DNA of 5,865 nt from an uncultured Veillonella sp. (lineage in GTDB: Bacteria; Bacillota; Negativicutes; Veillonellales; Veillonellaceae). A program made the translations under genes and the position numbers. This document shows, one piece after another, positions 1 to 5,795 of the stretch (position 1 is the stretch's first letter; every line of letters starts with the position of its first letter). The notes beneath the pieces are model-generated. The model saw only the letters and a list, made by a program, of their open reading frames with translations, searched no databases and was not told where the DNA came from. The stretch is taken from positions 1 through 5,865 of the forward strand of contig CAAFUD010000083.1 in assembly GCA_900766125.1 (NCBI GenBank), written 5' to 3'.

Positions 1-128
1 ATAGCATAGATTAAAGGGGCAAAAAAGATACATATAACTGATAATTATTAAATAAATATTAAATATTATAAAGCGTTAATGGCTATTTGAGTAAGTAATA
101 TATTTATTGATATGCAATGCAGTGTATG

Positions 129-157
129 TTTATTTCATATTTATAAGTTGGTATAAT
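129..157 (+). promoter_or_regulatory. putative promoter of the endonuclease operon
   Basis: A perfect -10 hexamer TATAAT (152-157) is preceded by TGG (149-151), giving an extended -10 element. The -35 position 17 bp upstream (129-134, TTTATT) is a poor match, which an extended -10 can tolerate. Transcription would start near 164, leaving a leader of about 20 nt before the ATG at 185. No GATC lies in this promoter, unlike the methyltransferase promoter. The call rests on sequence motifs only, and AT-rich DNA yields such matches by chance. Confidence 0.5.
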
Positions 158-170
158 TAAATTAACAAAT

Positions 171-177
171 GGGAGGT
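171..177 (+). promoter_or_regulatory. strong ribosome binding site that decides the start of gene 1
   Basis: GGGAGGTGAT (171-180) is an extended Shine-Dalgarno sequence. The in-frame GTG at 176-178 lies inside it and so cannot be the start it serves. The ATG at 185 is 8 nt downstream of the GGAGG core, the expected spacing, so translation should begin with MDFERR. Confidence 0.8.
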
Positions 178-184
178 GATTGGA

Positions 185-1570
185 ATGGATTTTGAACGTC
201 GCTATGATTCTATTGAAGAAGTTTTAGATGTAGCAAAGTCTGCAGAAGGTAAGCTTGTAAAGGAGTATGATGTAACTAATCGACTTGAGACGAAGAAAAA
301 TAAGGGAGGCATAGGTCAAATCATTGAAGAAGGCTTATTTCATATGGCTCCTAATAGTCGTGCAGAAGCTGATTTTGCTAACCTAGATCTTGAATTAAAG
401 GTTACTGGCATAAAAACAAATGTAAAGCAGACATCCTTCTCAGCAAAGGAAAGATTAGTACTCAATATTATTGATTATATGGAAGAGTATAAGCGTACTT
501 TTGAAGAATCATCGTTGTGGCATAAGAATAAAAAAATATTGCTTATGTTTTATAAATGGATTGATGGTGTGAATAAAGGTGAATTCCCTATTCTTAAATC
601 CGTTATCCATCAATTTTCTGAATCGGATTTAGCTATTGTTAAGCAAGATTGGCAAATTATTATAGATAAAATCAAAGCGGGTAAGGCTCATGAAATTTCT
701 GAGGGGGATACCATGTATCTTGCTGCTTGTACAAAAGGTGCTAATGCAAAGAGCATGCGAAAGCAACCTTTTTCTGATATTCCTGCAAAACAGAGAGCCT
801 ATTCGTTAAAGAGCTCATATATGACTGCTTATGTAAGACGAATTCTTATGAATGAAGACGTAATCTCAGTTTTTAAACCAGAAGAATTAAAGTCTAAATC
901 AGTTGATGAGTTATTACATGAAAGATTTGCACCTTATATTGGGCGTACATTATATGAATTAAAGCGTCACATTAACTTTGCAGAAAACAAGAATAAAGCG
1001 ATGTATGCAAATCTGGTCAGTGATCTACTTGGTATAAAAGGCACTAGTCTTGATGATACTGAGGAATTCGCTAAGGCGAATATCAAATTTAAGACTATCC
1101 GTTTAGAACCAAATGGTGTTCCGCGTGAACATATGTCATTTGAACAAATTGACTTTGATAGATGGATCAATGCATCTTGGGAAGAATCCCAAGTATATGA
1201 AACATTTGAAAACACAAAGTTCTTATTTGTTGTATTTCAATTTACTGAGACTGAACGAGAGAACCCTAATAGAGTACCTTATTTGAAAGGTATTAAGCTA
1301 TGGAATATGCCAGAGCAAATTATTGAAACCGAATTGAAAAATTTATGGAAAACGGTGCATGACATATTAGCAGTTGGTGTTGAACTAACACAAACACCAA
1401 GAGGTGTGAAAAATAATTTACCAGGAGCTAAGTTTAATGGTGTTTGCCATATTAGACCAAAAGCTGCCAATGCTGCTGATAAAGTTCAATTACCGGATGG
1501 ACAAATGATTACAAAGCAGACATATTGGTTAAATAGAGAGTATATTGCAGAAATAGTGAGAGAGTTATAA
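185..1570 (+). CDS. Sau3AI/MutH-family type II restriction endonuclease (predicted GATC cutter)
   Basis: This 461-aa protein (numbered from the ATG at 185) should cleave unmethylated GATC in the cytoplasm. The N-terminal MutH-like domain has GGIGQIIEEGLF (41-52), then D63-x6-E70-L-K72. This has the same spacing as the MutH catalytic D70-E77-K79, with E49 at the place of MutH E56. A conserved block follows (GDTMYLAACTKG from 174; RAYSLKSSYM from 204). The C-terminal half looks like a second, degenerate copy: EFAKANIKFK (294-303) aligns without gaps to DFANLDLELK (63-72), with the catalytic D and E replaced by E and K. This matches the known Sau3AI plan of one active and one non-catalytic MutH-like domain; Sau3AI is 489 aa, so the length is normal. 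The neighbouring C5 methyltransferase supports a Sau3AI-type rather than a DpnII/MboI-type pair, since the latter use adenine methylation. The family call is firm; GATC specificity is inferred from the family. Confidence 0.9.
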   Translation: MDFERRYDSIEEVLDVAKSAEGKLVKEYDVTNRLETKKNKGGIGQIIEEGLFHMAPNSRAEADFANLDLELKVTGIKTNVKQTSFSAKERLVLNIIDYMEEYKRTFEESSLWHKNKKILLMFYKWIDGVNKGEFPILKSVIHQFSESDLAIVKQDWQIIIDKIKAGKAHEISEGDTMYLAACTKGANAKSMRKQPFSDIPAKQRAYSLKSSYMTAYVRRILMNEDVISVFKPEELKSKSVDELLHERFAPYIGRTLYELKRHINFAENKNKAMYANLVSDLLGIKGTSLDDTEEFAKANIKFKTIRLEPNGVPREHMSFEQIDFDRWINASWEESQVYETFENTKFLFVVFQFTETERENPNRVPYLKGIKLWNMPEQIIETELKNLWKTVHDILAVGVELTQTPRGVKNNLPGAKFNGVCHIRPKAANAADKVQLPDGQMITKQTYWLNREYIAEIVREL

Positions 1571-1573
1571 TTT

Positions 1574-2314
1574 ATGGATTATAGTGAGAGAACTAAATAT
1601 AATTTTGAAGATGATTTGTTGGGAGAGCAGGCCGTAAATAAGTTTTTGGTTGATTTTCTCTATGAAAAATTCAAAGAAAAAGGATATATTATCGATTTTG
1701 AGGTCTCTAGAGAGTTAAATAAGCAGCATGCAGGAAGTGATACTGTTCTTATTCTTAAGAGTGGAAAGAAAATTGTTGTAGATGAAAAGGCCGCTATCCA
1801 TTATGCAAAAACTAATTTAAAGGAAAAAGCTATGCCCACATTCGCCTTTGAAGTGTCTTATATGTATAATGGGCAATTAAAAGAGGGTTGGCTGACTAAT
1901 CCAAAATATAATGAAACACAGCGATATTTATTATGTTGGTTATGGGTACAGGCTGGGACCAATAAAAGCCGCTTAAAGTATGATGACATTGTGCAAATAG
2001 AAGCTATGATTTTTGAAAAGACCGACATTCAAGAATACATTATAAATATAGTCACTGCTGATACAGATATCGTAAAGTTTCATACTGTAGCTTCTGATAA
2101 AAGAGTAAGTTTAGAAGAAAAAATCTTGCAAAAAGCACTTGATAAAATTGATGAACCTGTAGGGATAGAGACATATCCTAAGTGGTATTTAACTGGTAGG
2201 AATATATTATCAGAGCAACCTTTAAATATACTTCTTTATAAGAATCAATTAGAAAAATTAGCCAAATCGCATTGGTTAGTAACGAGAAAAGGACTTATAA
2301 GATTAGATAAATAA
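1574..2314 (+). CDS. uncharacterised protein between R and M, possible PD-(D/E)XK nuclease-like fold
   Basis: I do not recognise a named family for this 246-aa soluble protein. The ATG lies 3 nt after the endonuclease stop codon, with only a weak GAGAGAG-type ribosome binding site inside the end of gene 1. Translation is therefore probably coupled to gene 1. A PD-(D/E)XK-like pattern is visible: an N-terminal helix with E18 (LLGEQAVNKFLVDFLYEKF from 15), a strand with GSD (D56), and the next strand ending VVDEKAA, giving D70-E-K72. Conserved-looking TFAFEVSY (89-96) and GW (105-106) follow, then a W-rich helix (YLLCWLWVQ from 118). The C-terminal half (about 130-246) shows no motif I can place. 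I see no helix-turn-helix, so a classical C-protein controller is unlikely. It could be an accessory endonuclease, a specificity or coupling subunit, or an inactive relative. The nuclease assignment is inference from spacing of acidic and lysine residues only. Confidence 0.8.
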   Translation: MDYSERTKYNFEDDLLGEQAVNKFLVDFLYEKFKEKGYIIDFEVSRELNKQHAGSDTVLILKSGKKIVVDEKAAIHYAKTNLKEKAMPTFAFEVSYMYNGQLKEGWLTNPKYNETQRYLLCWLWVQAGTNKSRLKYDDIVQIEAMIFEKTDIQEYIINIVTADTDIVKFHTVASDKRVSLEEKILQKALDKIDEPVGIETYPKWYLTGRNILSEQPLNILLYKNQLEKLAKSHWLVTRKGLIRLDK

Positions 2315-2321
2315 TAGAAAT

Positions 2322-2355
2322 AGATCTTGATCTTATCTCTAAAATCTGATATAAT
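2322..2355 (+). promoter_or_regulatory. methyltransferase promoter with two GATC sites at the -35 region
   Basis: TTGATC (-35, 2327-2332) and TATAAT (-10, 2350-2355) are separated by exactly 17 bp. TGA precedes the -10 (2347-2349), so it is also an extended -10. This is the best promoter in the window. The expected start is near 2362, with a leader of about 25 nt. The -35 box contains GATC (2329-2332), and a second GATC (2323-2326) abuts it, forming a tandem GATCTT-GATCTT repeat (2323-2334). GATC is the predicted target of the flanking enzymes, so methylation or enzyme binding could alter promoter strength. The promoter is well supported by sequence; the regulatory effect is inferred. Confidence 0.7.
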
Positions 2356-2376
2356 ATGTTCGAGTAATTTATTGAT

Positions 2377-2382
2377 AAGGGG
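2377..2382 (+). promoter_or_regulatory. ribosome binding site that favours the second of two adjacent ATGs in gene 3
   Basis: AAGGGG (2377-2382) precedes overlapping in-frame ATG codons at 2385 and 2388. The gap from the AAGG core is 4 nt to the first ATG and 7 nt to the second, so 2388 is slightly better placed. The choice changes the protein by one methionine only. Confidence 0.5.
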
Positions 2383-2387
2383 TTATG

Positions 2388-3680
2388 ATGAAGATATTTT
2401 CTATGTTTGATGGCGTAGGTGGGTTTATAGTAGGCCTTGAGAACTCAAGTAAAGAGGCCTTTCAAACACTATATTCCAATCAGTATGAACCATCGAGAAA
2501 GATTCAAGATGCTTACGAAGTAGGCTTATATAGATTCCCTAATATGGAACATATCGGGACCGATGTTGCACTCATTCCAAATGAGAAGTTTGAAGAGATG
2601 AAGCAAAATGGTGTTGATATGATTGTAGGTGGATTCCCATGCCAAGATTATTCTGTAGCAAGAAGTAAAAAGAATGAACTCGGTATTGAAGGTAAAAAAG
2701 GGGTCCTTTTTTGGGAAATAATCCGTGCTACTGAGGTTATTAAACCTAAATATTTAATCCTCGAAAATGTAGATCGACTACTAAAGGCTCCATCTAGTCA
2801 ACGTGGTAGAGATTTTGCAGTTATGTTAGCCGCGTTTAATGAACTAGGTTATTCTGTTGAATGGCGTGTTATTAATGCTGCTGATTATGGACGTGCGCAA
2901 CGACGTCGTCGTGTTTTCTTCTTTGTATTTAGAAATGACACAAAATGGGGTGAACGCTTACATACAACATATGAAGCAAAATTCTCTAAAGATACAACTA
3001 TAGAAGAACGATTAGCACAGTATCAGAAATATATTTTTAAAGATGGTTTATTTGGTCGTCAGTTCCCAGTAGAAGGAACAGCTGTTAAAAAACGTGTACA
3101 TGCGAATCAGTTAGTAGGCGATATTGCCGAGGTTTCCGAAACTTTCAATGATGGTAAATTTTGGAATTCTGGATTGATGACTAATGGATATTACTATACT
3201 ATTGAAACCAATCCAATTGTTGAGCCACCGATTACAATGGGGAAAATCGTAGTTCCAGAAGAAACAGTTGATGCTAAGTATTATATTACTGGAGACAAAC
3301 TTGAAAAGTTCAAATATCTCAGGGGGCCTAAAAAGTTAATACGTACCTCAGCAGATGGTCATGAATATACCTATGCAGAGGGAGGGATGAGTGAATATGA
3401 TTTCTTGGCTTTGCCAGGTCGGACAATGCTTACATCGGAAGGTAGTGTCAATCGCTCAACCCATCTATTAAAAATTGATGGGAAATATCGTTTGATTACA
3501 CCAATTGAAGCAGAGCGTTTACAAGATTTTCCAGATGATTGGACAAAATTTAAACTCAATGCAAAGGGTGAGGTTGAAGAAGTATCAGATCGGATGAGAA
3601 TGTTCTTTATGGGTAATGCTTTGGTAACAGGTATCGTAAAGCGCATTGGCGATGAGTTATATAGAATAGACAATATATAA
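2388..3680 (+). CDS. DNA (cytosine-5)-methyltransferase, type II modification enzyme
   Basis: This 430-aa enzyme transfers a methyl group from S-adenosylmethionine to C5 of cytosine. All key motifs are present in the usual order. Motif I FDGVGGF (7-13) binds AdoMet. Motif IV GGFPCQDYS has the catalytic C85. Motif VI is ENV (126-128) and motif VIII is QRRRR (171-175). A variable target-recognition region runs from about 190 to 360. Motif IX is around RLITPIEAERLQDFPDDW (368-385), and motif X GNA (409-411) is near the C-terminus. M.Sau3AI is 412 aa, so the size fits. Pairing with a Sau3AI-like nuclease predicts GATC as target with the C methylated; the recognition region cannot be read directly. 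The gene has its own strong promoter and is separated from gene 2 by about 70 bp, so it can be expressed independently of the endonuclease. No motif is broken, so it should be active. The ATG at 2385 is an equally possible start. Confidence 0.95.
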   Translation: MKIFSMFDGVGGFIVGLENSSKEAFQTLYSNQYEPSRKIQDAYEVGLYRFPNMEHIGTDVALIPNEKFEEMKQNGVDMIVGGFPCQDYSVARSKKNELGIEGKKGVLFWEIIRATEVIKPKYLILENVDRLLKAPSSQRGRDFAVMLAAFNELGYSVEWRVINAADYGRAQRRRRVFFFVFRNDTKWGERLHTTYEAKFSKDTTIEERLAQYQKYIFKDGLFGRQFPVEGTAVKKRVHANQLVGDIAEVSETFNDGKFWNSGLMTNGYYYTIETNPIVEPPITMGKIVVPEETVDAKYYITGDKLEKFKYLRGPKKLIRTSADGHEYTYAEGGMSEYDFLALPGRTMLTSEGSVNRSTHLLKIDGKYRLITPIEAERLQDFPDDWTKFKLNAKGEVEEVSDRMRMFFMGNALVTGIVKRIGDELYRIDNI

Positions 3681-3713
3681 AGCAAAAGAGCTTTAAATTA
3701 GAGTTCTTTTGCT
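3681..3713 (+). terminator. hairpin immediately after the methyltransferase gene, weak terminator or transcript-stabilising stem
   Basis: AGCAAAAGA (3681-3689) pairs perfectly with TCTTTTGCT (3705-3713). Pairing continues inward through two G-U pairs to a 3-nt loop (3696-3698), giving about 15 bp. The stem starts directly after the stop codon. It is not followed by a T-run (the next bases are ATAATTAG), so it is a poor intrinsic terminator. It may instead protect the mRNA 3' end or partly attenuate readthrough into gene 4. Confidence 0.5.
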
Positions 3714-3742
3714 ATAATTAGTATAATAAGTTTTGTTATAAT
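3713..3742 (+). promoter_or_regulatory. putative promoter region of the DUF262/DUF1524 gene, three TATAAT hexamers
   Basis: Perfect TATAAT hexamers occur at 3713-3718, 3722-3727 and 3737-3742. The last is preceded by TGT (3734-3736), making it an extended -10 and the best candidate. It would start transcription near 3749, about 20 nt before the ATG at 3770. No good -35 lies at 16-18 bp. The first hexamer overlaps the end of the hairpin after gene 3. Independent transcription of gene 4 is therefore likely but weakly supported, and readthrough from gene 3 is possible. Confidence 0.45.
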
Positions 3743-3769
3743 TGATTATATAAGAAAGAAGGGGAGTTT

Positions 3770-5578
3770 ATGAATTTTTTAAATATTAGCACTATATTTT
3801 CTCAAAAATGCTATTACTCTGTTCCAGATTATCAAAGAGATTATGAGTGGACTAATGCACAAAACTCAACTTTAATAGAAGATATTTTTACGATTTTAGA
3901 TAATCCAAGTATCACATCCGATCATTTTTTTGGTGCATTAGTTACAGTTCCTTGCGAGTTAGATAATGCGACTAATAGAAGTATTGATTTTAATGAGTTC
4001 AATATTCCTATTTCTCAAATTAAACATGTTGTTGATGGTCAACAAAGATTAACCTCATTTTCTATATTAATGAATGTATTAAAAACTTTAATTGTTAATG
4101 ATAATACAGTTAGTCAAGTAGTAAAAAATTTTTACGGAACCAGACAGTTGCATGGTTTTTTATTTGGGGATGATCAGTCTAAAATTACGCCCATGTTATG
4201 TGCCCCACGATTAATTCTTAATGGCAATACTGGAGACCGATATAACAATTCATTAGATAGTCGCTTTATAGATGGTAGTAATATTTATCGAGGTGCTAAA
4301 CGATTAAAGGCTGCATATAAAACTTACGAAGAAGAGATTACAAAAAAAAGAGATGAAGGCGTTTCAAATAATATTTATAGTGATAATGAAGATTTTTATA
4401 GTAAGCTTATTAATGTTATTACTACAAGACTCACATTTGTAGAGATTGATTGTAATACTGCATCAGATGCATTTCAAGTGTTTGATTCCTTAAATGGCAA
4501 GGGGCTTGATTTGACTGCTGCTGATAGAATTAAAAATATTTTTATTTCATGGGCACCAAGAGGACAAGGTGCACAACAATGGAGTGCTTTAGTAAATACT
4601 GTTGGAGAAGAATTTTTATCTAGCTTTTTTGTAGGCTTATTTTTTTATAAATTAGGAAGACGAATTTCAAAGAATAAACTACCTGAAGAGTTCAGAAAAG
4701 CTTATCAGGTTTCTGCTAAAAATGACTTTTTAGGATTCTATCAAGATATTCTTTCATCTGCTGAGTTATATTCTAAGCTTCGATTAAGGAAAACCGGAAA
4801 CATATATATAAATGAAATTTTAGAGGATTTTAAAGCTTTAAAAGTTGAACAAGTCTATGTGATTTTATTTGCTACTATTAGCCAGTATGGTGAGGTTATT
4901 CTAAAGCAATCAGAATACTTAAATTTTATTAAAAAGTTATTTACACTAATCGTAAGAATGCAGGTTTGTGATAAAAGTATGAATAAGCTGGATCATTTGT
5001 TTTCACAATGTATTGATGCGATGAAAAATAAATCAGCTAAGTTAGCAAATCTTACAGATGACTTAAAAACATATATAACTACTAATGTTCCAGATAATTT
5101 ATTTGTCACTGCTTTTGAAGGCTTTTCTCCTAGTGATAGTAGAGTATCTGAGGTATATTTACGATATATTGAAGAGTATTTAAGGATGAAAAAACAATCT
5201 CGAAATCCTGTTGGTAGAACCTTGTCTGTTGAGCATATTATCCCACAGAAATTAACGGATATTAATGCATGGTATGCACCATTAAACTCTCCTCCAGCTG
5301 CGATTAAGGATAGTTTTGCTGAAAATGTTATTGAGAATATTGGTAATAAATTACTTTTATACATAGATGATAATGCATCTGCTAGTAATAAACATTATTC
5401 TGATAAGTTAAATATTTATCAGAATGGAAAAATGGGTCAAACACAGGGAACGCCAGTTAATACATTTGAGTTAGTTAAAGAGTTAATATCCAATTATCCG
5501 AGTCAGTTTAATCATACTGAAGTGGAGAAGAGAGCAAAACAATTAGCCCAATATGCTAAAGTTATTTGGACTGCTTAA
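3770..5578 (+). CDS. DUF262 + DUF1524 (HNH) protein, GmrSD/BrxU/SspE-class predicted modification-sensing nuclease
   Basis: This 602-aa single-chain protein combines the two halves of GmrSD-type enzymes. The N-terminal DUF262 domain shows SVPDYQRDYEW (17-27), FFGALV (53-58), the hallmark VVDGQQRLTS (DGQQR at 89-93), and FDSLNGKGLDL...AADRIKN (about 238-255). In this family DUF262 is linked to NTP binding and hydrolysis and to sensing. The C-terminal DUF1524 HNH-like nuclease shows VEHIIPQ (H489), IGNKLLL (G525-N526) and SNKHYSDK (N540, K546), so its active-site residues look intact. Known members cleave DNA with glucosylated hydroxymethylcytosine (GmrSD), other modified DNA (BrxU), or sense phosphorothioation (SspE). 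Which mark this one reads cannot be told from sequence. AAGGGGAG (3759-3766) just upstream of the ATG supports the start. It follows the methyltransferase on the same strand, with its own putative promoter and a terminator after it. Domain calls are firm; the restriction role is inferred. Confidence 0.9.
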   Translation: MNFLNISTIFSQKCYYSVPDYQRDYEWTNAQNSTLIEDIFTILDNPSITSDHFFGALVTVPCELDNATNRSIDFNEFNIPISQIKHVVDGQQRLTSFSILMNVLKTLIVNDNTVSQVVKNFYGTRQLHGFLFGDDQSKITPMLCAPRLILNGNTGDRYNNSLDSRFIDGSNIYRGAKRLKAAYKTYEEEITKKRDEGVSNNIYSDNEDFYSKLINVITTRLTFVEIDCNTASDAFQVFDSLNGKGLDLTAADRIKNIFISWAPRGQGAQQWSALVNTVGEEFLSSFFVGLFFYKLGRRISKNKLPEEFRKAYQVSAKNDFLGFYQDILSSAELYSKLRLRKTGNIYINEILEDFKALKVEQVYVILFATISQYGEVILKQSEYLNFIKKLFTLIVRMQVCDKSMNKLDHLFSQCIDAMKNKSAKLANLTDDLKTYITTNVPDNLFVTAFEGFSPSDSRVSEVYLRYIEEYLRMKKQSRNPVGRTLSVEHIIPQKLTDINAWYAPLNSPPAAIKDSFAENVIENIGNKLLLYIDDNASASNKHYSDKLNIYQNGKMGQTQGTPVNTFELVKELISNYPSQFNHTEVEKRAKQLAQYAKVIWTA

Positions 5579-5600
5579 AGTGTAATATAAACTAGTGTAT

Positions 5601-5628
5601 TTGATATTTATAAATATTTAGTTACAAT
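5601..5628 (+). promoter_or_regulatory. possible promoter just upstream of the cassette terminator
   Basis: TTGATA (5601-5606) and TACAAT (5623-5628) each match consensus at five of six positions and are 16 bp apart. Transcription would begin near 5635 and run straight into the terminator at 5645-5676, giving an RNA of only about 40 nt. In DNA this AT-rich a chance match is quite likely. Confidence 0.25.
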
Positions 5629-5644
5629 AGATGTATTGAATTTT

Positions 5645-5676
5645 AATACGCCTATATCATATATAGGCGTATTTTT
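5645..5676 (+). terminator. intrinsic (Rho-independent) terminator closing the defence cassette
   Basis: A perfect 13-bp stem (AATACGCCTATAT, 5645-5657, with its complement at 5661-5673) encloses a CAT loop. It merges into a T-run ending at 5676. The core CGCC/GGCG is the most GC-rich stretch nearby. It lies 66 bp after the stop codon of gene 4 and before the rhodanese-like gene, so it separates the two transcription units. The complementary strand lacks a matching T-run, so it acts on plus-strand transcripts. Confidence 0.85.
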
Positions 5677-5716
5677 CATATTATAATTTTCACTAGTCAA
5701 ACTATATTAAAATTAA

Positions 5717-5745
5717 TTGTATATCCTAGCCCCCTCGTATATAAT
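5717..5745 (+). promoter_or_regulatory. putative promoter of the downstream rhodanese-like gene
   Basis: TTGTAT (-35, 5717-5722) and TATAAT (-10, 5740-5745) are 17 bp apart, with a start expected near 5752 and a leader of about 44 nt. A second candidate, TTAACA (5750-5755) with TATAAT (5772-5777) at 16 bp, is also good by sequence. It would start at about 5784, inside the ribosome binding site region, so the first is preferred. Confidence 0.55.
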
Positions 5746-5795
5746 AGTATTAACAGATTTGTATTTTTCGATATAATCACATGAAAGGAGTCATT

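Noticed and set aside
1..128. Possible end of an upstream gene or an RNA element in the left edge
   Set aside because: I found no open frame with coding character, no tRNA-like fold and no convincing hairpin with a T-run in this AT-rich stretch.
176..184. Upstream GTG start for the endonuclease (three extra residues)
   Set aside because: The GTG lies inside the Shine-Dalgarno sequence; the ATG at 185 has correct spacing.
967..1470. Two short minus-strand open frames (967-1215 and 1279-1470) within the endonuclease gene
   Set aside because: Both are antisense to the C-terminal domain and lack family similarity.
3371..3685. Minus-strand open frame of 104 codons within the methyltransferase gene
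   Set aside because: It lies antisense to the conserved motif IX-X region, has no recognisable protein motif, and is best explained as a shadow of the plus-strand gene.
4640..4646. T-run in gene 4 (and a similar one near 3925-3931) as a phase-variation tract
   Set aside because: Runs of only seven T are common in AT-rich coding DNA and the reading frame is intact; nothing points to switching.
4993..5364. Minus-strand open frame of 123 codons within gene 4
   Set aside because: It is antisense to the conserved DUF1524 nuclease region and its translation resembles no family I know.
5604..5617. 14-bp perfect palindrome ATATTTATAAATAT as an operator
   Set aside because: It consists only of A and T, which gives frequent chance palindromes here, and it is not placed over a convincing gene promoter.
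5591..5697. ACTAGTG (5591-5597) and CACTAGT (5691-5697) as inverted ends of a mobile element
   Set aside because: Only 7 bp, built on a palindromic hexamer, enclosing no gene and with no adjacent target duplication.
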